A stretch of DNA of 64,000 nt. It comes from Kribbella rubisoli (GTDB lineage: Bacteria > Actinomycetota > Actinomycetes > Propionibacteriales > Kribbellaceae). The position numbers and the translations under genes were made by a program. Numbering within the stretch: the first letter of the stretch is position 1; each line of letters opens with the position of its first letter. The notes below the pieces were generated by a model, which did not search any database, was not told the DNA's origin, and saw only the letters and a program-made list of their open reading frames with translations. Positions 25,048 to 35,066 of the stretch are shown here, piece after piece. The DNA lies in the NCBI RefSeq assembly GCF_004217145.1, contig NZ_SHKR01000019.1, positions 186,001-250,000 on the forward strand, in the 5' to 3' direction.

Positions 25048-26105
25048 AGATCACGACCCATCGGGTGTCTGCTCCGCTGCACACCCCGTTCATCACCGCG
25101 TTGCGTACGGCGACGCACGTCGAGTCGCTCCTGGTCGAGGTGAGTGACGGCGAGCTGAGCGGCTGGGGCGAGGCGCCGCAGGTGTGGAAGGTGACCGGCG
25201 ACTCGCTCGCCGGGTCGCAGGCGTGTATCGAAGGCCCGATCACGACCGCGCTGGACGGGCTCGGTCCGGACGATCTGACCGAGGCGCTGCGCCGGGTGCA
25301 GGGTGCGGCCGTCGGCAACTTCGGCGCTAAAGACGCGGTCGACGTCGCGCTGCACGACCTCGCGGCGCGGCGGCGCGGGCAGACGCTGCACGGGTTCCTC
25401 GGGTCGACGGTTGACCTCGTACGGACCGATGTGACGTTGTCGGTCGGTGATGCGGCGGCGCTGGCGACCGCCGGGCGGGATCGGGTCGCGGACGGGTTCG
25501 ACGTACTCAAGATCAAGGTCGGTACGGACGCGGTCGGCGACATCGAGCGGGTCCGGCGAGTCCGCGAGGCGATCGGGCCGGAGCCGCGGTTGCGGCTGGA
25601 TGCCAACCAGGGTTGGACGCGCCGCGACGCGGTCAGGGTGATCCGAGCGCTCGAGGACGCCGGGTGCGCGATCGAGCTGGTCGAGCAACCGGTCGCCGCA
25701 GCCGACCTCGACGGGATGGCGTGGGTGACGGACCGGGTCAGTACGCCGATCCTCGCCGACGAGTCCGTGTACGGCGTACGCGATCTGGTGGCCGTGATCC
25801 GCCAGGGCGCGGCCGATCTGGTGAACGTGAAGCTGGCGAAATGCGGTGGGCTGGCACCGGCGCGGACGCTGCTCGAACTGGCCCGCGAGCACGGGCTGGG
25901 CGCGATCGTCGGCTGCATGATGGAGAGCCACGTCGGCGTCGGGGCAGCGGCCGCGCTGGTGTCGGCGTACCCGACGACAACCGTCAACGACCTGGACGCC
26001 GCCTGGTGGCTGCGCGAGGCGCCGGTGACCGGGATCCGGTACGACGGCTCGCTGATCCACCTGCCTTCTGCTCCTGGACTCGGCGTGACAGGCTTGACCG
26101 CATGA
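25044..26105 (+). CDS. dipeptide epimerase (L-Ala-D/L-Glu epimerase-like, enolase superfamily)
   Basis: A 353-residue enolase-superfamily enzyme of the muconate lactonising group. The catalytic lysines are K156 and K158 (LKIKVG), metal ligands D186 (RLDANQGW), E214 (LVEQPV) and D239 (ILADES), and the opposite-face base is K263 or K266 (NVKLAKCGG). These motifs and the DGF-x-VLKIKVG context are those of L-Ala-D/L-Glu epimerases, which invert the alpha-carbon of glutamate in murein dipeptides. The GTG overlaps the TGA of the serine hydrolase gene (GTGA) and its own stop overlaps the next gene. Dipeptide specificity is inferred from family and context. Confidence 0.88.
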   Translation: MKITTHRVSAPLHTPFITALRTATHVESLLVEVSDGELSGWGEAPQVWKVTGDSLAGSQACIEGPITTALDGLGPDDLTEALRRVQGAAVGNFGAKDAVDVALHDLAARRRGQTLHGFLGSTVDLVRTDVTLSVGDAAALATAGRDRVADGFDVLKIKVGTDAVGDIERVRRVREAIGPEPRLRLDANQGWTRRDAVRVIRALEDAGCAIELVEQPVAAADLDGMAWVTDRVSTPILADESVYGVRDLVAVIRQGAADLVNVKLAKCGGLAPARTLLELAREHGLGAIVGCMMESHVGVGAAAALVSAYPTTTVNDLDAAWWLREAPVTGIRYDGSLIHLPSAPGLGVTGLTA

Positions 26106-26968
26106 AGTTAGCCGCTACCAAGGTCCCGATCAGCACGGTCTGGACCGCGCCGGACGCGCCGCGTGACATCGACGCTCCGGCGACCGCCGCACAACCCGAC
26201 GTGGCCGCCTGGGCCAAGTCGATGGACACTGAGACCCGGCTGGGACTGCACGGCCGGACCCTGACCCAACTGCTGTTCGCCGAGCCGGTGCTGGTGCGCA
26301 CGGAACGCGACGGCTGGTCCGAGATCCTCGCACCGTGGCAGCCGTCCTCCCAGGACGAGCTGGGGTACCCGGGCTGGATCCCGTCGAGTCACCTGGGTGA
26401 ACTGCCGCAGAGCGCGACCGACCCGGTGGCGATCGACGTACCGACCGCATCGCTGCTGGCCGAGCCTGGTGGTCGCCTGCTGGCCGAGCTGTCGTTCGCG
26501 ACCGTGCTGTCGTCGGTGGAGCACGCCGACGGATACACGCGGGTGGCAACGCCCGACGGTGGGTCCGGCTGGATCGCAGACGACGCACTGCGGTCCGTGC
26601 TGGAGCCGTCGGGACCTGAGGACCGCCTGCGGCTGGGTGAGCTGTTCCTCGGCCTCGAGTACCTGTGGGGCGGTACGTCGGCACACGGGCTCGACTGCTC
26701 CGGACTGATCCACACGGTCAGCCGGGTCCTCGGCATGCGGACCCCCCGCGACGCCCACGACCAGGCCGACACCCTGCCGAACATCCCCATCGACGAGGCC
26801 CAGCCCGGCGACCTGTACTTCTTCGGCCGCCCCGGCAAACAGGTCCACCACGTCGGCTTCGTCTCCGCAACCGGCATGCTCCACGCCTCCGAAACCGGCA
26901 AGCGCCTCGAAGAAGGCCCCCTGACCGACGACCGCCGCGCAACCCTGGTCACCGCAGCCCGCTTCTAA
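26102..26968 (+). CDS. NlpC/P60 (C40) peptidase with SH3-like domains, YkfC-like
   Basis: A 288-residue protein with two N-terminal bacterial SH3-like segments (about 45-100 and 108-168, including GYPGWIPSSHLGEL and GGSGWIADDALR) and a C-terminal papain-fold NlpC/P60 domain. C199 in GLDCSGLIH is the nucleophile, H250 in VHHVGFV the general base and H261 the third residue. Relatives such as Bacillus YkfC cleave L-Ala-gamma-D-Glu from diamino acids in murein peptides. There is no signal peptide, which fits a cytoplasmic recycling role beside the epimerase. The ATG overlaps the epimerase stop (ATGA), and a long hairpin follows at 27027. Confidence 0.88.
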   Translation: MKLAATKVPISTVWTAPDAPRDIDAPATAAQPDVAAWAKSMDTETRLGLHGRTLTQLLFAEPVLVRTERDGWSEILAPWQPSSQDELGYPGWIPSSHLGELPQSATDPVAIDVPTASLLAEPGGRLLAELSFATVLSSVEHADGYTRVATPDGGSGWIADDALRSVLEPSGPEDRLRLGELFLGLEYLWGGTSAHGLDCSGLIHTVSRVLGMRTPRDAHDQADTLPNIPIDEAQPGDLYFFGRPGKQVHHVGFVSATGMLHASETGKRLEEGPLTDDRRATLVTAARF

Positions 26969-27026
26969 CCCCCACCGCCCGCGCCAACCACAGGCGCCGC
27001 CCGACCCACCGCGGAACGGCGCCGTC

Positions 27027-27067
27027 CATCCACCCCGCCCCGAGCGAAGCGAGGGGCGGGGTGGATG
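27027..27067. terminator. 15-bp perfect hairpin, bidirectional terminator
   Basis: CATCCACCCCGCCCC (27027-27041) and GGGGCGGGGTGGATG (27053-27067) form a perfect 15-bp stem with an 11-nt loop. It lies between the convergent NlpC/P60 operon (ending 26968) and terC (ending 27072), so it can stop transcription from both sides. The minus-strand gene ends immediately beside it. Confidence 0.75.
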
Positions 27068-27071
27068 TTGT

Positions 27072-28100
27072 TCAGGACTCTTTGTGGTGCAGTTCCGGCT
27101 GCTCCGCGGGCTCCTCGGCCGGCTCCTCCGACTTGAGGGTGCGGGACTTGCGGAGGCTCAGGATCGTGGTGATGCCCAGCGTCACGATGATGAAGCCGAG
27201 GGAGAACCAGATCGGGATCTCCGGCGCCCACCCGATGTGATGACCGCCGTTGATGAACGGCAGCTCGTTCACGTGCATCGCGTGCAGGACCAGCTTCACG
27301 CCGATGAACGCGAGCACCACCGAAAGACCGAGCGACAGGTACACCAGGCGCTTGAGCAGGTCGCCGAGCAGGAAGTACAGCTGCCGCAGACCCATCAGCG
27401 CGAAGACGTTCGCGGTGAAGACCAGGAACGGCTCCTGGGTCAGGCCGTAGATCGCCGGGATCGAGTCGAGCGCGAACAGCAGGTCGGTGGTGCCGAGGGC
27501 AATGATCACGATCGCCATCGGAGTGACGAGCCGCTTGCCGTTCTTCTTCAGCGTGAGCTTGACGCCGTTGTACTCGTCAGTGGCGTTCAGCCTCTTCTTC
27601 GCGAACCGGATGACCGCGTTCTCCTTGAAGTCGTCATCGTCGTTCTCACCCTGCTTGGCCAGGTGGATCGCGGTGTAGACCAGGAACGCGCCGAAGATGT
27701 AGAAGACCCAGGAGAACTCGTTGATCGCGGCGGCGCCGATCGCGATGAAGATGCCGCGGAACACCAGCGCCAGGATGATCCCGACCAGCAGCGCGGTCTG
27801 CTGGTACTTCCTGGGCACGGCGAATCTGCTCATGATGATCAGGAAGATGAACAGATTGTCGACGCTCAGGCTGTACTCGGTGAGCCAGCCGGCGAAGAAC
27901 TCCCCGGCGTACTGCCCGCCGGAGAAGAACCAGACGCCGAGGCCGAAGACCACCGCGAGGCCGACGTAGAACGCGATCGCGGTCGCCGACTCGCGGGTGC
28001 TCGGCTCGTGCGGGCGACGGCCGATGACGAAGACGTCGAACGCCAGCAGCGCGAGCAGCACGCCGACGGTGATGTACCAAACGTAGTCAGCTACGTGCAC
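27072..28100 (-). CDS. TerC/Alx family membrane protein, probable manganese exporter
   Basis: A 342-residue integral membrane protein with about nine hydrophobic helices. Typical TerC/Alx sequence is visible: LSVDNLFIFLIIMSRF with its acidic residue inside the membrane, and the mirrored LGTTDLLFALDSIPAIYGLT. The acidic C-terminus (EEPAEEPAEQPELHH) is cytoplasmic. Members are linked to tellurite resistance and, more recently, manganese export and metalation of secreted enzymes. A yybP-ykoY manganese riboswitch at 28130-28245 supports the manganese role here. GTG start with GGAGG 7 nt upstream. Confidence 0.93.
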   Translation of the reverse strand: MHVADYVWYITVGVLLALLAFDVFVIGRRPHEPSTRESATAIAFYVGLAVVFGLGVWFFSGGQYAGEFFAGWLTEYSLSVDNLFIFLIIMSRFAVPRKYQQTALLVGIILALVFRGIFIAIGAAAINEFSWVFYIFGAFLVYTAIHLAKQGENDDDDFKENAVIRFAKKRLNATDEYNGVKLTLKKNGKRLVTPMAIVIIALGTTDLLFALDSIPAIYGLTQEPFLVFTANVFALMGLRQLYFLLGDLLKRLVYLSLGLSVVLAFIGVKLVLHAMHVNELPFINGGHHIGWAPEIPIWFSLGFIIVTLGITTILSLRKSRTLKSEEPAEEPAEQPELHHKES

Positions 28101-28129
28101 AGAATCCTCCGGAGCTCAGATGAAATATC

Positions 28130-28245
28130 GACTCCGAAGGTCTCTTCCGCTGCACTCAGCCAGCGAGTCCAGCCGGGGCACCGGGCGCGGGGCACAAGCC
28201 CTTGACCGTGATGACGATGCCGCCGCGAAGGAATACTCCCCTTCT
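28130..28245 (-). promoter_or_regulatory. yybP-ykoY (manganese) riboswitch upstream of terC
   Basis: The minus strand carries both halves of the yybP-ykoY consensus: GGGGAGTA near its 5' end (plus complement at 28230-28241 is GGAATACTCCCC), CACGGTCAAGGGC in the next arm, a variable GC stem, and the 3' GAGACCTTCGG (plus 28134-28144). It ends about 30 bp before the terC GTG. This class binds Mn2+ and switches on manganese-handling genes. Confidence 0.88.
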
Positions 28246-28350
28246 CCACCATCATTGTGACGGGTGAACGTCCTAGTCTCCAAATCCTCGGAACCGTGTC
28301 GGCCCGTCGAAATGATCACAGTCGGTTCAGCAGATAGTTGCAGTGAGTGA

Positions 28351-28710
28351 TCAGTTGCCGACTGCCGGACGCTTGCTCTTCGGCAGCTTCGCGACGATCG
28401 TCTCGTACGACGTGTCGATCAGCTCGCAGATCTCGTCGTCGGGCACCGCTCCCCCGAGCCGCACCGTGTTCCAGCCGGAGCGGCCGATGTACGCCATCTT
28501 GCTGACGTCGTCCGGGTAGGTGTCGACCAACTCGTCGGCCTCCTCCCGGTTGGCGCCGCACTTCAGGCCGACCCCACTGCCACCGCCCAGGAACGCGAAG
28601 ATCTTGTCGCCGACCTTCGCGACCACGTCGCCGTCCCACGGCTCGTCCTGCCACGCGCCGGGCTTTCCCAGGCAGTACTCGAGGAGCTCGTCCCCGCTCA
28701 TCCGCGCCAC
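28351..28710 (-). CDS. MmcQ/YjbR family protein
   Basis: A 119-residue protein of the MmcQ/YjbR (CyaY-like fold, DUF419) family. It shows the expected start LLEYCLGKPGAWQDEPWDGD, a central FAFLGGGSGVGLKC strand pair and the WNTVRLGG motif followed by ELIDTSYETIVAKLPK. Family members are often annotated as DNA-binding; no function is established. The GTG at 28710 has CGGAGG 6 nt upstream; an ATG three codons later is possible. It follows the glyoxalase-like gene with a 12-bp gap and probably shares its transcript. Confidence 0.85.
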   Translation of the reverse strand: MARMSGDELLEYCLGKPGAWQDEPWDGDVVAKVGDKIFAFLGGGSGVGLKCGANREEADELVDTYPDDVSKMAYIGRSGWNTVRLGGAVPDDEICELIDTSYETIVAKLPKSKRPAVGN

Positions 28711-28722
28711 CGCAGGCCTCCG

Positions 28723-29091
28723 TCAGCTGTGAGAGACGACCTCGACGTTGTTGCCGTCGGGGTCGCGCATGAACACCGCGTAGTACCCAGGGTGGTACTC
28801 CGGCCACTCCTTCGGCTCGTGCAGCACCTCCGCACCAAGCTTCTGGACGGCTCGATGCACGGTGTCGACGATCGAGCGGTTCGCGGCCGAGAACGCGAGG
28901 TGGATCTCCCGCTGGGTCCCACCCGTGGTCTGCTTCCCGAGCCAGAACTTCGGCACGCCGTCCGGCCCCGACATCCCGAGCACATCCCCGAAGTCCATGC
29001 TCACCGTGATCCCGAGCGGCGCCAGGACGGTCTCATAGAACTCCCGCGCAGCCCCGAGGTCGTCACACTGCACCGACACATGATCAAGCAT
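28723..29091 (-). CDS. VOC/glyoxalase superfamily protein
   Basis: A 122-residue single-domain protein of the vicinal oxygen chelate fold: MLDHVSVQCDDLGAAREFYE at the start, EIHLAFSAANRSIVDTVHRA in the middle and YYAVFMRDPDGNNVEVV at the end. H4, H64 and E117 are the expected metal ligands. Such stand-alone VOC proteins include dioxygenases, lyases and drug-binding proteins, and nothing here points to one substrate. ATG at 29091 has GGGGAGG about 6 nt upstream. It is divergent from the nitrilase gene. Confidence 0.85.
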   Translation of the reverse strand: MLDHVSVQCDDLGAAREFYETVLAPLGITVSMDFGDVLGMSGPDGVPKFWLGKQTTGGTQREIHLAFSAANRSIVDTVHRAVQKLGAEVLHEPKEWPEYHPGYYAVFMRDPDGNNVEVVSHS

Positions 29092-29136
29092 GTCTGTCCT
29101 CCCCTGATTACCCAGCACCGCACAGTACCGCCGTCG

Positions 29137-29142
29137 TACGCT
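29137..29142 (+). promoter_or_regulatory. -10 element of a leaderless nitrilase transcript
   Basis: TACGCT (TANNNT) lies 7 nt upstream of the ATG at 29150, with no Shine-Dalgarno sequence between. The geometry matches leaderless actinobacterial genes. Confidence 0.45.
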
Positions 29143-29149
29143 GCTCGGC

Positions 29150-30037
29150 ATGGCTTCTGTTGTGGTCGCTGCGGTCCAGGCGGGGTCGACGCTCTTCGAC
29201 ACACCCGCGACGCTCGTGAAGGCAGAGCAGTACATCCGGCAGGCGGCCGCGGCAGGCGCTCGGTTGATCGTGTTGCCGGAGGCGTTCCTCGGCGGGTACC
29301 CGAAGGGGTTCGACTTCGGCATCACCGTGGGGTCGCGATCGCCGGAGGGACGGGAGCTGTTCCGCCGGTACCGCGAGGCCGCCGTACAACTCGATGGACC
29401 GGAGATCGCCCGGCTTGCTGAGCTGGCGGCGGAGCTTGAGGTGCACCTGGTCGTTGGTGTGATCGAGCGCGACGGCGGGACGCTTTACTGCACAGCGGTG
29501 TTCGTTGACCCGCGTGACGGGTTGGTGGCGCATCACCGGAAGCTGATGCCGACCGCGGCGGAGCGGTACCTGTGGGGGCAGGGCGACGGGTCGACGATGC
29601 CTGCCGTTCGGACTGATGTCGGCGTCCTCGGGGCGGCGATCTGCTGGGAGAACTACATGCCGCTCTTCCGGCAGTCCATGTACGCCAAGGGTGTGCAGAT
29701 CTGGTGCGCGCCCACGGTCGACGATCGCGATCAGTGGCAGGCGACGATGCGACACATCGCCCTTGAAGGCAGGTGTTTCGTCGTCAGCGCCAACCAGTAT
29801 CTGACCGACGGCGACACCGTCCTCATCAACGGCGGCAGCACGATCATCTCCCCGCTGGGCGAGATCCTGGCCGGCCCGCTCCGCGCCGAGGAAGGTGTCC
29901 TGCTCGCGGAGCTCGACCTGGCCGAGCTGGATCGCGGGTACTTCGACTTCGACTCAGTCGGCCATTATGCGCGCCCGGACATCTTCACCCTGACCGTGGA
30001 CGAGACGCCGCGCCACACCGTCGTACGCCGGAGCTGA
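29150..30037 (+). CDS. nitrilase-family carbon-nitrogen hydrolase
   Basis: A 295-residue nitrilase-superfamily enzyme with the catalytic triad E44 (VLPEAFLGGYPKG), K131 (HHRKLMPT) and C165 (AICWENYMPL). The C-W-E-N-Y-M-P context, rather than C-Y-D, places it in the true nitrilase branch, which turns nitriles into carboxylic acids and ammonia. The substrate cannot be predicted. The gene looks leaderless: TACGCT (29137-29142) is 7 nt before the ATG and no ribosome site is present. The tail of the gene forms half of a hairpin shared with uvrB's end. Confidence 0.88.
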   Translation: MASVVVAAVQAGSTLFDTPATLVKAEQYIRQAAAAGARLIVLPEAFLGGYPKGFDFGITVGSRSPEGRELFRRYREAAVQLDGPEIARLAELAAELEVHLVVGVIERDGGTLYCTAVFVDPRDGLVAHHRKLMPTAAERYLWGQGDGSTMPAVRTDVGVLGAAICWENYMPLFRQSMYAKGVQIWCAPTVDDRDQWQATMRHIALEGRCFVVSANQYLTDGDTVLINGGSTIISPLGEILAGPLRAEEGVLLAELDLAELDRGYFDFDSVGHYARPDIFTLTVDETPRHTVVRRS

Positions 30038-30057
30038 GAGAGCCGGCGTACGACGGT
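30017..30057. terminator. 15-bp perfect hairpin between nitrilase and uvrB
   Basis: ACCGTCGTACGCCGG (30017-30031) pairs perfectly with CCGGCGTACGACGGT (30043-30057), loop 11 nt. The left arm encodes the nitrilase's last residues and the TGA is in the loop. It lies between convergent genes and can serve both directions. No U-tract. Confidence 0.7.
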
Positions 30058-30063
30058 CCGGGG

Positions 30064-32169
<2,106 letters not shown>

Positions 32170-32192
32170 GCCCTCCACCGTACGGCCCCGCT

Positions 32193-32276
32193 CCGACAGT
32201 TTCTAAAAACACACCCGCCTCGCTCCGCTCGGCGGGTGGTTGGGGGCGTCGGCCCTCACCGACAGTTTCTGAAAAC
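32193..32276. repeat. short direct repeat flanking a hairpin between uvrB and the next gene
   Basis: CCGACAGTTTCTAAAAAC (32193-32210) and CCGACAGTTTCTGAAAAC (32259-32276) are 18-bp direct repeats with one mismatch, 66 bp apart, framing the hairpin at 32212-32238. They are more AT-rich than the surroundings. They may carry promoter or regulatory function for uvrB; no known motif matches. Confidence 0.6.
32212..32238 (-). terminator. hairpin downstream of the third tail-rich paralogue
   Basis: CACCCGCC (32212-32219) and GGCGGGTG (32231-32238) form an 8-bp stem with an 11-nt loop, 45 bp after the minus-strand gene ending at 32283 and upstream of uvrB. It is a likely terminator of the PrsW-like operon. 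Confidence 0.5.
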
Positions 32277-32282
32277 CCCAGG

Positions 32283-33143
32283 TCAGAAGCTTTTGACGAC
32301 GCTGTTGTTCATGTAGATGAGTTCGTTGACCCGGCGGGCGTAGACGCGGGCCTCGAGGGCCGCGTCGGTGGCGGTGACTCGTTTGAACTTGTCCTGGTAG
32401 GCGGTCACGAAGCCCTTCATCGCGATCTTCGCGCCGGTCTTGGTCACATAGGTGCCGTTGTACTGGACCGCGTAGCAGGCGGTGATGTTCGGGTTCGGGA
32501 TCCGGCAGGCCACGGTTTTGCCGATCTTCACGCCCTGGTAGCTGGCCGACTCGATGTCGACGAGGTGTTCGGCGAAGCTCTTGGCGTCGTACAGCTCGGT
32601 CTGCCGGACCCAGTAGTACCCGTCGATCAGGCCGCGAGCGTTGAACTGCTGCAGGATCCAGTTCTGCCCGGCGTAGGTCTTGTCCGGGGACTTCAGCCAG
32701 CCCTTGGACGGGGTGAACCAGATCCCCCAGCCGACCTCGACACCGACGTCGTTCGGTCCCTTGGAGTCGTTCGGGGTCGGAGTCGGCGACGGCGTGTACA
32801 GCGTGCCGACCGGGTCCGGCGTCTGCTGACTCACCGGCTTGTCCTTGCCGCCGCCGTTCACGAGCAGCACCACACCGGTCGCGACCAGCAGCACTGCGAC
32901 GATCGCACCGGCCATGATGATCCACGCCGTCTTGTTCGACTTCGGCGGTTGGTGCGGCCGCTGCGGGCCCGGTCCCCAACCGCCAGGACGCCCACCACCA
33001 GCACCACCAGCACCACCAGGCCCGGCCAGCCCCCAGCCGCCAGGCGCCGTACCCGGCCCGCCCTGCGGCGCAGTACCCCAACCACCAGGAGCGGGAGCAG
33101 GTGCGGGCGGCGGGCCCGGGGGCGGACCGTACTGCTGACTCAT
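32283..33143 (-). CDS. membrane-anchored protein with Pro/Gly-rich cytoplasmic tail (paralogue 3)
   Basis: A 286-residue protein. Residues 1-68 are almost only Pro, Gly, Ala and Trp (repeats such as GGWG and PGGWG), then a transmembrane helix (AWIIMAGAIVAVLLVATGVV, about 73-92) and a Thr/Pro linker (TPSPTPTPND). An extracellular domain of about 150 residues follows and ends in MNNSVVKSF. No known domain is recognised. The outer domain's end and its opening pattern G-[VI]-x-[VF]-x-P-x-x-G-[WY] recur in the two genes upstream, so the three are paralogues. Two cysteines (ACRIPNPNITAC) may form a disulphide. It lies 31 bp after paralogue 2. Confidence 0.7.
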   Translation of the reverse strand: MSQQYGPPPGPPPAPAPAPGGWGTAPQGGPGTAPGGWGLAGPGGAGGAGGGRPGGWGPGPQRPHQPPKSNKTAWIIMAGAIVAVLLVATGVVLLVNGGGKDKPVSQQTPDPVGTLYTPSPTPTPNDSKGPNDVGVEVGWGIWFTPSKGWLKSPDKTYAGQNWILQQFNARGLIDGYYWVRQTELYDAKSFAEHLVDIESASYQGVKIGKTVACRIPNPNITACYAVQYNGTYVTKTGAKIAMKGFVTAYQDKFKRVTATDAALEARVYARRVNELIYMNNSVVKSF

Positions 33144-33174
33144 AGTGTTTCCTCGCGGTAGTTCCGGTGGTTCG

Positions 33175-34071
33175 TCACAGGCTGTCGATCACGGATTTCT
33201 TCATGATCGCGGCGTCCGCCAGGGCCTTCTGGGCGAAGTCGACCCGGGTCCGGAAGTCCAGTGCGGTGACCACGTTGTCCTTGCGCCGGTACACCTCGAC
33301 CGAGCCCTGGACCCGCACGTCCTGGCCGTTCTCCTTGGCCGTGGAGGTGTAGTCGATCGCGACGCACTCCACCAAGACGTCCTTCGGGCACGGCAGGTTC
33401 CGTACGTTGCCGAGCTGCGCAACCTCTTCCCCGGTCTCGCCCTCGACGATCCCCAGCAGGTACGCGTTCGCGGTGACGTTCTGCTTCTGCCGCACCCACA
33501 GGAACGCGCGCGCGTGGATGTTGTCGTTCGGCGGGTACGTCGCGACCTGCTTGCCCTGCGTCTCCTTGGTGAACAGCGACCACCCCTGCACCGGGACGAT
33601 CGAGACACCGAATCCGACCTGGATCGCGTTCGGCGGCGGCTGGTACGACGACTTCGGCGCGGTCGGCGTACCCACCGGCGTACTGGGCGTCGGATCGGCC
33701 TTGTCGTCACCGCCCCCGGACAGCAGCACCAGCGCGACTGCCACCAGCGCGACCACGATCAGGCCGGCGCCGACCGGGATCAGCAGCGGCGGGATCCGGA
33801 AGCCACGCTTCTTCTCCGGCACCGGACGGCGCAGTGATGGCGGCCCGACGTTCTCACCCCAGGCCGACGACGTCTGCGTGGCCGGACCGGGGCCGGGACC
33901 TGGTCCCGGACCAGGTGCACCACCGTCGCCCCAGGGCGACGGTGGTGGTGGCACCTCGAGGTTCCACGGCGACGGCGGGAGCTGCTCCTCCGGCTCGGTG
34001 TCGTCAGCCTCCGGCCCGGGCTTGGGGACCCAGGGGTTGCTGCTGGAACCCTTGTCGCGTTTTCCGCTCAC
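33175..34071 (-). CDS. membrane-anchored protein with Pro/Gly-rich cytoplasmic tail (paralogue 2)
   Basis: A 298-residue protein with a cytoplasmic tail of about 110 residues rich in Pro, Gly and acidic residues (PGPGPGPGPGP run), a basic stop (RRPVPEKKRGFR), a transmembrane helix (LIPVGAGLIVVALVAVALVL) and an extracellular domain. That domain opens AIQVGFGVSIVPVQGWSL and ends AAIMKKSVIDSL, matching its neighbours' ends. The cysteine pair in NLPCPKDVLVEC mirrors the pair in paralogue 3. The start is a GTG overlapping the upstream stop (GTGA), so it is translationally coupled to paralogue 1. No family assigned. Confidence 0.7.
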   Translation of the reverse strand: MSGKRDKGSSSNPWVPKPGPEADDTEPEEQLPPSPWNLEVPPPPSPWGDGGAPGPGPGPGPGPATQTSSAWGENVGPPSLRRPVPEKKRGFRIPPLLIPVGAGLIVVALVAVALVLLSGGGDDKADPTPSTPVGTPTAPKSSYQPPPNAIQVGFGVSIVPVQGWSLFTKETQGKQVATYPPNDNIHARAFLWVRQKQNVTANAYLLGIVEGETGEEVAQLGNVRNLPCPKDVLVECVAIDYTSTAKENGQDVRVQGSVEVYRRKDNVVTALDFRTRVDFAQKALADAAIMKKSVIDSL

Positions 34072-35066
34072 TGACTCTTGACCACCGACAGCAACATCGC
34101 GTCCGAGTCCGTCTGGATCGTCGCTACCTTGTCCTTGCGCCCGTACACCCGGACGATCGTGATCACGCCGTCGTTGCGCTCGATCACGCCGACGAAGCCG
34201 ACCACCGGCAGGCTGCCGTTCTGGCTGCTGGAGATCGCGCTGAAGTTCTGCGTGGTGACGACCTTGACCGGAGTCTTGTCGTCCGGCCCCGGCTTGGTCA
34301 CCTTCGGCTGGCCGGTCTTCACCGAGGACAGGTCCTTGGTCTCGGCGTTCAGCAGCTTCGGCAGCACAGTGTCGGTGGTCTCGTCGGCCGCGGCCTTCCA
34401 CGCGTCGACCATGAAGTACGCCTCACCCTGCTTCAGCAGGTACACGCCGTCGAACCCGTCCAGGCTCTTGCGGATGTAGCCCGGCTGCGGCTTGACGTAG
34501 ACGCCCTGGGAGACCTCGATGCCCTCGTCGACGTTCGTCGGCTCGGTGCTCTGGCCGGTCGTCGGCTGTGTGGTCGGCGTCGGGCTCGGGTCGGCCTTCT
34601 TGTCGTCACCCTGGAAGACGAGCGCCAGTACGACGCCGATGATGGCAACCACGGCGAACGCACCGCCCGCGATCAGGAGGGTCTTGCTGCCACCGCCTTT
34701 GCGGCGCGGCTGCTGGTTGTACTGACCCCACTGCTGCTGGCCGCCGTACTGCGGCTGCTGGCCTGGGTACCCCTGCTGGTACTGCTGCTGCTGACCGGGG
34801 TAGCCCTGTTGCTGCTGCGGGTACTGCTGCTGAGGCTGGCCCTGCTGAGGGGGCTGGCCCTGGGGCGGGTACGGCGCCTGCTGGGGACGCCCGTAGCCGG
34901 GCTGCGCCTGGGGCGGCTGCTGCCCATATCCAGGCTGCCCGTGCGGCGGCTGCCCGTACCCCGGCTGCTGGCCATACCCAGGCTGTTGCCCCGGCTGGCC
35001 CGGCTGGCCGCCGTACGGCTGCTGTCCGCCCTGGCCACCGCCGTACGGCGGCTGCTGGTTGCTCAT
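34068..35066 (-). CDS. membrane-anchored protein with Gln/Gly/Pro/Tyr-rich prion-like tail (paralogue 1)
   Basis: A 332-residue protein whose first 120 residues are a low-complexity tail of Gln, Gly, Pro and Tyr with repeats such as PGYGQQ and GYPGQQ. This composition is typical of prion-like, phase-separating segments. A basic patch (QPRRKGGGSK), a transmembrane helix (TLLIAGGAFAVVAIIGVVLA, about 128-147), a Thr/Pro linker and an extracellular domain (EGIEVSQGVYVKPQPGYIRK to LLSVVKSQ) follow. The ATG overlaps the TGA of the PrsW-like gene (ATGA). No known domain was recognised outside the membrane. Confidence 0.7.
   Translation of the reverse strand: MSNQQPPYGGGQGGQQPYGGQPGQPGQQPGYGQQPGYGQPPHGQPGYGQQPPQAQPGYGRPQQAPYPPQGQPPQQGQPQQQYPQQQQGYPGQQQQYQQGYPGQQPQYGGQQQWGQYNQQPRRKGGGSKTLLIAGGAFAVVAIIGVVLALVFQGDDKKADPSPTPTTQPTTGQSTEPTNVDEGIEVSQGVYVKPQPGYIRKSLDGFDGVYLLKQGEAYFMVDAWKAAADETTDTVLPKLLNAETKDLSSVKTGQPKVTKPGPDDKTPVKVVTTQNFSAISSSQNGSLPVVGFVGVIERNDGVITIVRVYGRKDKVATIQTDSDAMLLSVVKSQ

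Noticed and set aside
32170..32290. LexA box in front of uvrB
   Set aside because: No TCGAAC or GTTCGA arm exists in the leader, so SOS control of uvrB is not supported here.
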